A DNA stretch of 64,000 nucleotides. Source: Kordiimonas laminariae. GTDB lineage: Bacteria; Pseudomonadota; Alphaproteobacteria; Sphingomonadales; Kordiimonadaceae. Within the stretch, counting starts at the first letter, position 1. Each line of letters begins with the position of its first letter. The notes beneath the pieces were generated by a model. The model was not told the DNA's origin, did no database searches, and was given only the letters and a program-made list of their open reading frames with translations. Positions 1 through 8,800 of this stretch are shown one piece after another. Position numbers and translations under genes: made by a program. The DNA is taken from NCBI RefSeq assembly GCF_023008165.1, contig NZ_JAKQZA010000005.1, forward strand, positions 310,001 through 374,000, in the 5' to 3' direction.

Positions 1-1055
1 ATACTGAAGAGAATGGTAAACCTGTTGTTTTTGTGGGCAAAGGTACATTCGGCAACGGCAAAGATGGTCTAATCAGGGATGACTTCAAAGAGCGCGGGGC
101 AACAAACACCGTAGCTGAAACATCAAAGCACGTTATTGGCTTTAGATTTGATAGCCCGGAAACTGCTACTAATTTAGAGGGGATCAGCTCACGTGGCGAC
201 AGCGGTGGCCCAGCATTCCTGGCTTCAGGGTCTGAACTCTATGTAATCGGTATAAGTTCATACCAAGACGGGAAAGGAATTGCAGAAGGCCACTACGGGG
301 TATGGGAATATTATACTCGTGTTTCATCAGTGTACCCGTGGCTCATGTCTGTGATTGAAAGCACCGAGGTCGCCAGTGTACCGGAACATGCTGTCATTGA
401 TGCCATCAAAAGCAATAATATATCAGCACTCGAAAAAGCGATTGATGATGGCGTGGTCAACAATCAATCCATAATCAATGAAGCCTTCTACCAAACAATT
501 GCTCTAAACAGGGTGAGGCATGCAAAGTTGCTCATATCCAGAGGGGTTGCACCAGAGGAAGCAAATGTAAAAGATGTGTCACTTTTCGAGTTTTCCCTAC
601 TTGAAAATCGAAAAAAGTATTTTCAGATGCTGCTGGATGAAGTCGCAAATAAGAAAATCCTACATTCTCCAGAAAGCCCGATTTTAGCATTAGCTATATT
701 GAACTATGCAAATGATCGCAATTTGAAGGTAATGATAAAGACCCTTGTTGATCAAGGAGCCAACATCAATGCGAAGACTAACTCAGGCGATACGGCTTTA
801 ACTATTGCAGGTTGGGATACCAGTGATTTGGCTCTCATAACTCAACTGGTAATAAATGGCGCCGATGTAAATGTTCAAAATAACAATGGTGACAGTCCTC
901 TGATGGACGCCGCTTATCTCGGAAAGCTGAGCTTCCTTCAATATCTCTTGGAGAATGGCGCTAATCCGAATTTACAAAACAATCGAGGTATGACCGCTGT
1001 AGACCGTGCAAAAAACAATAAAGTAAGAAATCTCATCGAGGCATATGTTGACTGA
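1..1055 (+). CDS. Trypsin-like (S1) serine protease fused to ankyrin repeats (5' end missing)
   Basis: The reading frame is open through the left edge (frame set by codons at 3, 6, 9), so the N-terminus, with the catalytic His and Asp, lies outside the window. Visible is the chymotrypsin-fold hallmark GDSGGPAF with the nucleophilic Ser codon at 201-203, followed by a typical last strand (YVIGISSY) and a closing helix (YPWLMSVIE). After a linker of about 120 residues come ankyrin repeats over roughly bases 740-1050, with three N-x-x-G-D/M-T/S-A/P-L type hairpins (GANINAKTNSGDTAL, GADVNVQNNNGDSPL, GANPNLQNNRGMTA). The protease family normally acts outside the cytoplasm; ankyrin repeats bind proteins. 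The fusion suggests a protease with its own docking module, but export cannot be judged without the N-terminus. The stop is followed by 250 bp without a gene. Confidence 0.85.
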   Translation, partial: TEENGKPVVFVGKGTFGNGKDGLIRDDFKERGATNTVAETSKHVIGFRFDSPETATNLEGISSRGDSGGPAFLASGSELYVIGISSYQDGKGIAEGHYGVWEYYTRVSSVYPWLMSVIESTEVASVPEHAVIDAIKSNNISALEKAIDDGVVNNQSIINEAFYQTIALNRVRHAKLLISRGVAPEEANVKDVSLFEFSLLENRKKYFQMLLDEVANKKILHSPESPILALAILNYANDRNLKVMIKTLVDQGANINAKTNSGDTALTIAGWDTSDLALITQLVINGADVNVQNNNGDSPLMDAAYLGKLSFLQYLLENGANPNLQNNRGMTAVDRAKNNKVRNLIEAYVD

Positions 1056-1305
1056 GTAGCAATCAGAAGTGCATTTTTTGCTTCCCTATCGGTAAGGAAT
1101 TGATAGCGAGCTATTGGCGAAAGTGCCATACCCAGTATACAATGTTGGTTGCATAAGCACGCAACACCTTTGGTAGACTCTTTGAAAATCAATGAGTTTT
1201 GAATATATTATCTGCCTTTAGGTTCATCATTATCACTCGCATGCATCGCGCATAGCTGATGTTGAGATGATCGACAATATTACCCCACAGTGTTGGGTGG
1301 GAAGC

Positions 1306-2751
1306 CTAAGAGGCCAATGTCCTCGCTAGGTCTATAAAGTATGTTTTGAGAGCTTGCAACCGTTGCTGTTTTTCGCTTTCCTGCGCTTTTTGCTCTGATA
1401 AACCAAATATCATACTGGCTGCAATGCCAAAGAGCATTGCTGCCGCCGTGGTAATAAGCCACGGCCTCCGGGCTTTTGCTCTTCGGGTGATACGCTCCGC
1501 GGTTTCAACTTCTTTCAGTTTTTCCGCGTTAACAATGGCTTGCTCCCGCCGATCTTGCAGGGTGCGCAATCGTTCTGCCAATGTAGCTGCTGATGAAAGT
1601 CGTTCGGTAGGGTTACCGTTTGCTGCTGTACTGATATCGGCTTTTATCTGCTCGTCAGAGATATCATTTTCCCAGCCGGGGACAAGAGGTTTGCGAAGAT
1701 TTCCAATCCAGACCTGATAAAGAAGTACACCGAGAGCATATACATCACTTTTCGTGGTAGGTGACTGACCAGAGAGCACTTCCGGTGCGATATATAGCGG
1801 CGTTCCAGATGTTGTATCACTTGATGTTGCTTCATCAATGGTAAGCCCAAGCATCGTAATATCAATGTTTGATATTTTATCCCGGTCTGTTAATCCGCCA
1901 CTCCCAAAATCTACTAATTTGGGAGAAGGTTTTCCGTCTTTTTCATCAATCAGGATATTGGCTGGTTTCAGGTCTTTGTGGAGAATACCAATGGCATGCG
2001 CGTCTGCCACGGTTTGTGCAATCTTTGCAACGAGTGAAACCTTTTCATCTTCAGATAAAGCTTTCAGTTGATCAGTTCTGATTGCCCAGTCTTTTAAACT
2101 TACACCGGCATATTCGCTTTCAATAAAGAAAGGAGTGGTTTCAAAGTTCCAATCATAAAGCTTTACATAATTGCCGTTGTCTCCCAGTTCTTTCTGGAGC
2201 ATGCGAAATAACGTTACTTCCCTTTTGAGAGAAGCGAGGCCAAGACCATCAGAGCTAAATTTGAAAACCCTTTTCTCACCCGTTTTCTGGTGCCTCGCGA
2301 GCCATACTTCTCTTCCCGGTGTGGTAGAGAGTTGTTCCGTGAGAATATAGTGGGGGCGACCGGATAAGGCCTCGCCGACTTTAAGTTTCAGAGCACTGGC
2401 TTTCTTCCTGCCAGCTGCAATACGTTCAACAGAACCAGTAAAACGGTATCCAATTCGAGCCTGGGTTTTGAGCTGTGCAGCATTTTCTTTACCCAAGGCC
2501 TTCCTGAGTTTTGCGATAGCGTTTGCGAGCACATTCTCGACAGTGATTTGATCAGCCCATATGGTGCTGAGGAGTTCTTCTTTGGTCATCACTTCATCAG
2601 TGTGTCGAAGAAGAAGTGCCAGCAGTTCTAACGGTTTTCTTTCAACGCGTTTTGTTTCGCCACCGACTTTTAAGGTGAAGGAAGTTTCATCAAATTCAGC
2701 AGAACCAAAGCGGTAAAGATACTCAACATCAGCCATAAATTGGTAACTCAT
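1306..2751 (-). CDS. Membrane-anchored winged-helix transcription factor / Ser-Thr protein kinase fusion
   Basis: A 481-residue protein with an unusual domain order. Residues about 12-107 form an OmpR/PhoB-type winged helix (ERKPLELLALLL, then VENVLANAIAKLRKALG, then ARIGYRF). Residues about 135-400 are a Hanks-type kinase: Lys164 in VFKF, catalytic loop HKDLKPANI (258-266, Asp260 and Asn265), DFG at 281-283 and APE at 322-324. The glycine loop is degenerate (STTPGREVW). A charged helix leads to one transmembrane segment (about 430-450) and a 30-residue tail. Topology implies that DNA-binding and kinase domains are cytoplasmic, as in ToxR-like regulators. Related fusions often continue into a long repeat region; this one ends soon after the membrane. 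Starts at ATG 2751, with another ATG five codons later. It diverges from the exported protein at 2895, a possible target. Domain calls are firm; the signalling role is inference. Confidence 0.85.
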   Translation of the reverse strand: MSYQFMADVEYLYRFGSAEFDETSFTLKVGGETKRVERKPLELLALLLRHTDEVMTKEELLSTIWADQITVENVLANAIAKLRKALGKENAAQLKTQARIGYRFTGSVERIAAGRKKASALKLKVGEALSGRPHYILTEQLSTTPGREVWLARHQKTGEKRVFKFSSDGLGLASLKREVTLFRMLQKELGDNGNYVKLYDWNFETTPFFIESEYAGVSLKDWAIRTDQLKALSEDEKVSLVAKIAQTVADAHAIGILHKDLKPANILIDEKDGKPSPKLVDFGSGGLTDRDKISNIDITMLGLTIDEATSSDTTSGTPLYIAPEVLSGQSPTTKSDVYALGVLLYQVWIGNLRKPLVPGWENDISDEQIKADISTAANGNPTERLSSAATLAERLRTLQDRREQAIVNAEKLKEVETAERITRRAKARRPWLITTAAAMLFGIAASMIFGLSEQKAQESEKQQRLQALKTYFIDLARTLAS

Positions 2752-2894
2752 TATCTACACAAACTATTGGTAAGCCTGTGTAACCCCCATCATTTTTTAA
2801 TACGTTAGAATATCGTTAGAGTTTCGTGAAGACTTAAAATCCAGTGCTCGTCAATATGCAGCCGTCAATTGATGAAGCTATGTGAGGAGCATTC

Positions 2895-4310
2895 ATGAGA
2901 AATTATGTAATACGTTTGATGGTGGTGGCTGTAGGCACTTCAATTATGGTTGGGCAAGCAGCTAAGGCTGAAGTTGCTATTCCTGAGTGCTCCTCCTTAG
3001 TGGAATGGGCGAATATCTCTATGGAGGTTGATAAGAACTTTAGCGGAAGAAGTTTTCAGCCTAAGCCCTTTAGTGGCAAGTTCCTGCTCTGGGGTTTGCG
3101 TGATGAGCAGCTAAAGCCTTATTTTGGAGAAACGCTGGATCAGTGGAAGGCTGAAGATTTCACAGCCTTAAAAGCTAAGTTTCAAGAATGTAGAAATACA
3201 AACCGGGCTGACTTAAAAGAGGCTTTCCAAGAATCTCGAGAAACCGGGGATCGCAGCCGCCATAATGAATTGCGTAATCAACACCGAGTGTTTGACCAAT
3301 ATGTTAACCGAAAGCTAAGCGCTGCACGCCGGGATTCATACGGTAATACATTTGAAGGTATATTGGCTCACCAGCAGGATGTTTATACCAAGCACTATGA
3401 AACATTGGCGCGCTTCAAAACAATTAATGCTGAAATTGGTGAGATGGGGCCATCTATCCAGAATATTGAACGCATTGATTATATTCTGGAACATGAAAAC
3501 TTTGAATATCTGGACCCAAACCTTTTAAGCGAAGTAAAAGCCCAGCTGCCGGAAATTAAAGTGTCTCTTATGGATAAGCTTCTGGATAAAAAGCTTGAGG
3601 AATTTAATAGTCTGGAAAAGACATATACCAACATCGCAGTGATGAAGAAATCGTATGATGAATTCAAAAGTGCCAATTATCGCCGCAAAAGCAGCAAATG
3701 GCGCGCCTTTGATGATGGATTTAAGCTTGCCTATAATGCGCATGTGACCGCGAGCTTGCCCAGCTATCAGGAGCATATTAAAAGCCTGCCGACAGAACGT
3801 GATAGCGTGCGTGCAATCGACAATGAGCTGAGTAAAATGTTCCCGCGCCGTGACAGGGATAAGCCACGAGATTACATTATGTTTTTCGCCGCGGCCAATG
3901 ACCAGAAAGAACGATTGAAGGCCAGAATTAAGAAGAAAGAATGCGAAGAAACCAAAGCAACGCTTGGACTGGATGAAGATGCAGCTGAGATGATTGTGCT
4001 AGGCCCTAAAGGCCCCATCCCGCTGGATAAATTTATGTGCCGCATTAACCCAAAACATTTCAAGGTTATGAAATGGGAGGAACCAGGTTTCTTCGGGTCT
4101 GAATATACTTTTTCTTTTTATGATCCGTTTGGCGGAGAAGCGCAGATTGTTTTTGAAGAGCAGGAACTTCTGGACGGCAGAGAAGCTCTTGTTGGGATTG
4201 AGATGACGGCAAATGGCAAGGAAAAGGAACTTACTCAGGCAGAGTGGCGAGATATAGCCAAGTGGCTCAATAAAATTGATGAAGAGTTCCACACACTTTG
4301 GGGTGGATAG
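2895..4310 (+). CDS. Exported protein of unknown function, helix-rich
   Basis: I do not recognise the family. The 471-residue product starts with a clear Sec signal peptide (hydrophobic core about 7-20, likely cut after QAAKA, residue 25). The mature part is rich in Lys, Glu and Arg, with long predicted helices through about residues 100-310 and no membrane segment, so it is probably periplasmic or secreted. Cysteines are sparse (near the mature N-terminus, 100, 350 and 375). The ATG at 2895 follows a GTGAGGAG-like ribosome site. It is transcribed divergently from the winged-helix/kinase gene across 143 bp and ends at a strong terminator. The neighbour suggests it could be controlled by that regulator; nothing in the sequence indicates an enzymatic activity. 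Confidence 0.75.
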   Translation: MRNYVIRLMVVAVGTSIMVGQAAKAEVAIPECSSLVEWANISMEVDKNFSGRSFQPKPFSGKFLLWGLRDEQLKPYFGETLDQWKAEDFTALKAKFQECRNTNRADLKEAFQESRETGDRSRHNELRNQHRVFDQYVNRKLSAARRDSYGNTFEGILAHQQDVYTKHYETLARFKTINAEIGEMGPSIQNIERIDYILEHENFEYLDPNLLSEVKAQLPEIKVSLMDKLLDKKLEEFNSLEKTYTNIAVMKKSYDEFKSANYRRKSSKWRAFDDGFKLAYNAHVTASLPSYQEHIKSLPTERDSVRAIDNELSKMFPRRDRDKPRDYIMFFAAANDQKERLKARIKKKECEETKATLGLDEDAAEMIVLGPKGPIPLDKFMCRINPKHFKVMKWEEPGFFGSEYTFSFYDPFGGEAQIVFEEQELLDGREALVGIEMTANGKEKELTQAEWRDIAKWLNKIDEEFHTLWGG

Positions 4311-4340
4311 TTTCCTCACATAAACTGGCACCTAAAGGAA

Positions 4341-4370
4341 AAGCCGCTCACTGTTGTGGGCGGCTTTTTT
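4341..4370. terminator. Rho-independent terminator between convergent genes
   Basis: An 11-bp stem (AAGCCGCTCAC / GTGGGCGGCTT, one G-T pair) with loop TGTT is followed by TTTTTT on the plus strand. It lies 30 bp after the exported-protein gene. The minus strand has a shorter T run, so it may also stop infC transcripts arriving from the other side. Confidence 0.9.
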
Positions 4371-4395
4371 CATATCTTTTATAAAGAACGGGTCT

Positions 4396-4932
4396 TTATT
4401 TCGGTGCAATCACCATAATCATCTGGCGGCCTTCAAGTTTAGGACGCGCTTCGATTTTTGCATGCTCTTCCATCTCGTCTGCAACGCGGCTAAGAACATC
4501 CATACCTAGGTCCTGGTGAGCCATCTCACGGCCACGGAAACGGATAGTAAGCTTCACTTTGTCACCGTTTTCGATGAACTGGTGAACTTTCTTAAGTTTC
4601 ACATTATAGTCGTGAACATCAATGCCCGGACGCATCTTAATTTCTTTAACGTCCTGCGTTTTCTGCTTTTTACGGGCAAGGTTGGCTTTTTTCTGCTGTT
4701 CGTATTTGAACTTACCGAAATCGAGAACCTTACATACAGGGGGTTCTGCGTTTGGCGAGATTTCAACGAGATCTAGCCCGCTGTCTCGCGCGATATCCAT
4801 CGCCTTCGCTGTCGTTACAACGCCGTGGTTTTCGCCTTCAGCACCAATCAAGCGAACTTCTTTGGAAGTGATCGCTCTGTTAACGCGCGGGCCGCTCTGT
4901 TTAGGTGGTCCCGCAAAATTCCCCTTACGTAT
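4396..4932 (-). CDS. infC: Translation initiation factor IF-3, non-canonical AUA start
   Basis: IF-3 binds the 30S subunit, blocks premature 50S joining and proofreads the start codon. The product has the family hallmarks [52 protein letters not shown] and the C-terminal [12 protein letters not shown]. No ATG, GTG or TTG lies between the upstream in-frame TAG and a TTG at 4851 that sits inside the conserved N-domain (after the conserved [12 protein letters not shown]). An ATA at 4930-4932 has an ideal AGGAGA ribosome site six bases upstream and gives a 178-residue protein of normal length beginning [13 protein letters not shown]-3 is known for rare start codons (AUU in E. coli) used for autoregulation, so AUA is the likely start. 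It lies 133 bp downstream of thrS and is probably cotranscribed with it. Confidence 0.93.
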   Translation of the reverse strand: MRKGNFAGPPKQSGPRVNRAITSKEVRLIGAEGENHGVVTTAKAMDIARDSGLDLVEISPNAEPPVCKVLDFGKFKYEQQKKANLARKKQKTQDVKEIKMRPGIDVHDYNVKLKKVHQFIENGDKVKLTIRFRGREMAHQDLGMDVLSRVADEMEEHAKIEARPKLEGRQMIMVIAPK

Positions 4933-4944
4933 GTCAAGTCTCCT
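4930..4944 (-). promoter_or_regulatory. infC: infC ribosome binding site with AUA start codon
   Basis: On the minus strand AGGAGA (4939-4944), then a six-base spacer, then ATA (4930-4932). The strong Shine-Dalgarno with a poor start codon is the arrangement expected for IF-3 autoregulation, where the factor rejects its own start. Confidence 0.75.
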
Positions 4945-5015
4945 ATGACTGTTAATATCTATATGCGGATGATGAAACCCCGGGTTCGGGCGCTATCCGC
5001 GTACGCCCAGTATAA

Positions 5016-5054
5016 CCGCTGCATTTTCAGTTGCAAATGCTGAAAACACAGCGG
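5016..5054. other. Long imperfect hairpin in the thrS-infC gap
   Basis: CCGCTG-ca-TTTTCAG, a nine-base loop, then CTGAAAA-ca-CAGCGG: 13 paired bases interrupted by one 2x2 mismatch. It lies 11 bases after the thrS stop on the minus strand and has no U-tract, so it is not a classical terminator. It may be an RNA processing or stabilising element, or a partial terminator, between thrS and infC. Confidence 0.55.
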
Positions 5055-5065
5055 AGATATTCTCT

Positions 5066-7054
5066 TTATGCAGTGCCGTTTGGCATTGTTGCTTCTTTCG
5101 TGAAAGCTTCAAGTGCTTCAGTGAACGGGATAACTGTTTGGTCTTTGGAACCAATACGGCGAATGCTGACAGTACCCTGTTCTGCTTCCCGCTTACCCAC
5201 TACAATAATTGCTGGTACTTTCTTCACGCTATGCTCGCGAACTTTATAGTTGATCTTCTCATTGCGAAGGTCGAGTTCAACACGCATACCTGCGGCCTGC
5301 ATCTTATCAAACACTTCTTGTGCATACTCACCCGCTTCAGAAGTAATTGGAGCAACAACTGCCTGCACAGGCGCGAGCCACATTGGAACTTTACCAGCAT
5401 AGTGCTCAATCATAATGCCGAGGAAGCGTTCAAGTGTACCAAGAACCGCGCGGTGCAGCATAATTGGTGTGTGTTTGTTACCGTCTTCACCAATATAAGT
5501 TGCGCCAAGATTCTTCGCCATGTTCGGGTCTAGCTGCAGCGTACCACACTGCCATGTACGGCCGATGGCGTCATTCAGGTGAAACTCAAGCTTAGGGCCA
5601 TAGAAAGCGCCTTCGCCCGGTGCGAAACCATAATCAAGTCCAGTTGCCTTAAGAGCATCCTCAAGGCTTTTCTCTGCGTGATCCCAGGATTCGTCAGTTC
5701 CAGAACGTTTCTCTGGGCGTGTCGCCAACAGAACCCGGAACTCAGGGAAGCCAAGATCACGGTATACGCTCGCAAGCAGTTCACAGAACTTGATAGTTTC
5801 TTCGGTGATTTGGTCTTCACGGCAGAAGATATGACCATCATCCTGTGTCATTTGGCGAACACGCATCAAACCGTGAAGGGCGCCGTGTGCCTCATTCCGG
5901 TGGCAACAGCCGAACTCTGCCATGCGAATAGGCAGGTCGCGGTAGCTTTTGATACCTTGCTTAAACACCTGAACGTGCGCTGGGCAGTTCATCGGCTTTA
6001 GTGCCATGAGTTTCGCGTCTGGCGAGATGATTGGCGCGCCTTCTTCAGTCGACGGAGTTTCATCTGGTACCACGAACATATTTTCGCGGAACTTTGCCCA
6101 GTGACCAGACTGCTCCCAGAATTTACTATCAAGCACCTGAGGTGTTTTTACTTCCTGATAGTCGAATTCCTGAATGCGTGAGCGGATGTATTTTTCCAGC
6201 TGCAGCCACATTGTGTAGCCTTTAGGGTGCCAGAAAACAGAGCCCTGCGCTTCTTCCTGAAGATGGAACAGGTCCATCTCACGGCCAAGCTTACGGTGAT
6301 CACGTTTTTCTGCTTCTTCAAGACGGTGCAGGTATGCTTTCAGTTCTTTTTTATCTGTCCAGCATGTGCCGTAAATGCGTGTCAGCATTTCGTTTTTGCT
6401 GTCACCGCGCCAGTAAGCGCCAGCCACTTTCATCAGTTTGAACGCGTCGCCTAGCTTGCCTGTTGATGGCAGGTGAGGGCCGCGGCAGAGATCAAGCCAT
6501 TCGCCTTGGCGGTAAATCGTTACAACTTCGCCTTCTGGCAGGTCAGTGATGATTTCAGCTTTATAGTGCTCACCAATTTTCTTGAAGTAAGCGATAGCCT
6601 CATCGCGGTCCCATACTTCGCGGATAATTTCTTCATTGCGCTTTACGATTTCGTGCATGCGCTTTTCGATCACTTCAAGGTCATCATCAGAGAATGGCTT
6701 GTCGCGTGCGAAATCATAGAAGAAACCGTTTTCGATAACGGGGCCAATTGTAACCTGTGTACCAGGAAACAGTTCCTGTACTGCTTCAGCCATGATGTGG
6801 GCTGCATCGTGGCGCAGCAGTTCAAGGCCGTCTTCATCCTTTTTGGTAACGATGGCTACATCGCTGTCCTCTTCAATCTCGCGGGACAGATCCCAAATGT
6901 CGCCGTTTACTTTAATTGCAAGCGCAGCTTTAAGAAGACCAGGGCCAATATCAGCGGCCAAGGTCGTGCCCGTCACCGGCTTATCAAACGTGCGCACGCT
7001 GCCATCTGGCAGGCGCAGGTTGACCGGATTATTGCTACTCACTTGATCGCTCAT
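5066..7054 (-). CDS. thrS: Threonyl-tRNA synthetase
   Basis: Charges tRNA-Thr with threonine in the cytoplasm. The 662-residue product is full length for the bacterial enzyme. In order: an N-terminal TGS domain (to about 65), the second additional (editing) domain with [11 protein letters not shown] and [10 protein letters not shown], the class II catalytic core with [15 protein letters not shown] and the zinc-site [10 protein letters not shown], and a C-terminal anticodon-binding domain ([27 protein letters not shown]). The ATG at 7054 follows an AGGA about eight bases upstream. infC follows on the same strand, a very common bacterial pairing. No T-box or other riboswitch is recognisable in the 263-bp upstream gap. 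Confidence 0.98.
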   Translation of the reverse strand: MSDQVSSNNPVNLRLPDGSVRTFDKPVTGTTLAADIGPGLLKAALAIKVNGDIWDLSREIEEDSDVAIVTKKDEDGLELLRHDAAHIMAEAVQELFPGTQVTIGPVIENGFFYDFARDKPFSDDDLEVIEKRMHEIVKRNEEIIREVWDRDEAIAYFKKIGEHYKAEIITDLPEGEVVTIYRQGEWLDLCRGPHLPSTGKLGDAFKLMKVAGAYWRGDSKNEMLTRIYGTCWTDKKELKAYLHRLEEAEKRDHRKLGREMDLFHLQEEAQGSVFWHPKGYTMWLQLEKYIRSRIQEFDYQEVKTPQVLDSKFWEQSGHWAKFRENMFVVPDETPSTEEGAPIISPDAKLMALKPMNCPAHVQVFKQGIKSYRDLPIRMAEFGCCHRNEAHGALHGLMRVRQMTQDDGHIFCREDQITEETIKFCELLASVYRDLGFPEFRVLLATRPEKRSGTDESWDHAEKSLEDALKATGLDYGFAPGEGAFYGPKLEFHLNDAIGRTWQCGTLQLDPNMAKNLGATYIGEDGNKHTPIMLHRAVLGTLERFLGIMIEHYAGKVPMWLAPVQAVVAPITSEAGEYAQEVFDKMQAAGMRVELDLRNEKINYKVREHSVKKVPAIIVVGKREAEQGTVSIRRIGSKDQTVIPFTEALEAFTKEATMPNGTA

Positions 7055-7317
7055 TTTTAAGGTCCTAATTATTTAAAATACAAGGGAGCTTTGCAGGTAG
7101 CCTTCGTAAGGCCCTGAGTCAAGCTACAGCATAGCTTTCATGCGGCTTTTTCTGAAAAAACATCAAAATTTACAGGCAGGTGCAGCAACTCTGCATCTGG
7201 GATGGTCGTTCAGGGTAAATACGAGCCCACAAAATCTTGTTATGGCAGGTTGTAGTGGGCCTTTTCCCCTGATAGGTTTGCGCATCAATTATTCCTAGGG
7301 CCAACGGGAGCAACTTT

Positions 7318-8070
7318 ATGAATTCGCGGCAGTATCTGGAAACCGCTTACGGTGCTAAAATCGCTTATCACAAGCATGAAGGTAAAGGGCCGGGTGTTGT
7401 GTTTCTTGGTGGTTTTATGAGCGATATGGAAGGCTCGAAAGCTTTGGCACTGGAAGCATACTGTAAACGTGTTGGGCGCGCGTTCGTCAGGTTCGATTAT
7501 CAGGGCCACGGCCAATCCTCTGGCACATTTGCGGAAGGTACTATTGGTATCTGGGCGCGTGATGCGATGACAGTGCTGGATACACTCACCGCAGGGCCGC
7601 AAATTCTTGTGGGTTCCTCAATGGGTGGCTGGATTTCCATGCTGGTTTCCAAGGCGCGCCCGGGCCGTGTTAAAGGGTTCGTAGGTATCGCTGCAGCGCC
7701 TGATTTCACTGTGCGTATGTGGAATGAAGATTTTGGCGATGCGGAGCGTGAGGAAATCCTAGCGAAAGGCGCATTTATGCGGCCGTGCGATTACGGGGAT
7801 GAACCCTACACCATTACTAAAGCATTGATTGAAGATGGCTGGAATAACCGTGTTATCGCCGGACCCTTGAAAATGGATATGCCAGTACGGCTTATCCAAG
7901 GGACAGAGGACGCTGACGTACCGTGGCAAACAGCGCAGGTGATTGCCGATAAACTTACATCAGATGATGTGGAGATTATCTTGGTGCCGGGTGGTGACCA
8001 CAGGCTTTCTTCTGATCAGGATCTGAAGCGCCTTATCCGTATTGTCGATGGTTTGGCGGCAGAAATCTGA
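7318..8070 (+). CDS. Alpha/beta hydrolase (ABHD10-like thioesterase family)
   Basis: A 250-residue alpha/beta-hydrolase. The nucleophile elbow GSSMGG puts Ser101 in place, the acid is Asp198 or Asp200 (GTEDADVP) and the base is His228 (GGDHRLS). The DYQGHGQSSG segment and overall length resemble mitochondrial ABHD10 and its alphaproteobacterial relatives, which hydrolyse thioesters or acyl-glucuronides; the substrate here is not shown by the sequence. No signal peptide, so cytoplasmic. ATG 7318 follows ACGGGAGCA. Its TGA overlaps the ATG of nth by one base (TGATG), so the two genes are translationally coupled. Confidence 0.88.
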   Translation: MNSRQYLETAYGAKIAYHKHEGKGPGVVFLGGFMSDMEGSKALALEAYCKRVGRAFVRFDYQGHGQSSGTFAEGTIGIWARDAMTVLDTLTAGPQILVGSSMGGWISMLVSKARPGRVKGFVGIAAAPDFTVRMWNEDFGDAEREEILAKGAFMRPCDYGDEPYTITKALIEDGWNNRVIAGPLKMDMPVRLIQGTEDADVPWQTAQVIADKLTSDDVEIILVPGGDHRLSSDQDLKRLIRIVDGLAAEI

Positions 8071-8723
8071 TGGCTGGTAAATATTCAAAGCTGAACCGTA
8101 AGCAGATTTTTGAGTTTTTCGATCGTCTCGCTGAAGATAATCCTAATCCTGAAGGTGAACTGGATTATGTGAATGAATTCACGCTTCTTGTTGCTGTGGT
8201 GCTTTCTGCGCAAGCAACAGATGTAGGTGTGAACAAAGCCACGAAAGACCTGTGGCCCGTGGCGGACACGCCAGAGAAAATGTATGCGCTCGGGGTGGAT
8301 GGCCTGAAGAAATATATCAAAACCATTGGGCTTTATAACTCGAAAGCGGAGAATGTGATTAAGCTCTGCCGGGATTTGATTGATAAGCACGGTAGTCAGG
8401 TTCCTGAAACACTTGAGGAACTGCAGGCGCTTGCAGGTGTGGGCCGGAAAACAGCCAATGTGGTGCTGAATATCGCGTTTGGGCAGCCGACGTGCGCGGT
8501 GGATACACATATTTTCCGGGTTTCAAACCGCACAGGCCTCGCGCCGGGCAAGAATGTAGACCGGGTTGAAGATGCCTTGATGAAGGTAATTCCTGAGCCA
8601 TTTAAGCTGCACGCGCACCACTGGCTGATCCTTCAGGGCCGTTATATTTGTAAAGCCCGCAAACCAGACTGCGCAAAATGCAAGCTCACAGATATCTGCC
8701 TCTTTAAAGAGAAAACGATCTAA
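8070..8723 (+). CDS. nth: Endonuclease III
   Basis: Base-excision repair DNA glycosylase/AP lyase for oxidised pyrimidines. The 217-residue product has the helix-hairpin-helix LAGVGRKTANVVL with catalytic Lys127, the catalytic Asp145 in AVDTHIFR, and a C-terminal 4Fe-4S loop with Cys194, 201, 204 and 210 in the standard C-x6-C-x2-C-x5-C spacing. All key residues are present. The start overlaps the stop of the preceding hydrolase by one base, so the two form one transcription unit. Confidence 0.97.
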   Translation: MAGKYSKLNRKQIFEFFDRLAEDNPNPEGELDYVNEFTLLVAVVLSAQATDVGVNKATKDLWPVADTPEKMYALGVDGLKKYIKTIGLYNSKAENVIKLCRDLIDKHGSQVPETLEELQALAGVGRKTANVVLNIAFGQPTCAVDTHIFRVSNRTGLAPGKNVDRVEDALMKVIPEPFKLHAHHWLILQGRYICKARKPDCAKCKLTDICLFKEKTI

Positions 8724-8800
8724 TTCTCTTAAATGTGAAAGGCATGCGGAAGTGAGTGTGATATTGTCTCCTCAATAATAGATATCGAGGGGCAAATATT

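Noticed and set aside
1306-2751. The kinase fusion as a frameshifted longer protein
   Set aside because: The sequence after the membrane segment ends cleanly, and no repeat-type frame continues in the 250 bp beyond it.
4396-4851. infC starting at the TTG at 4851
   Set aside because: It would delete the conserved N-terminal part of IF-3 ([12 protein letters not shown]) and has no ribosome site; the ATA at 4932 has both.
7055-7317. A T-box or other leader riboswitch before thrS
   Set aside because: No T-box consensus, specifier stem or antiterminator was recognisable, and T-boxes are not expected in alphaproteobacteria.
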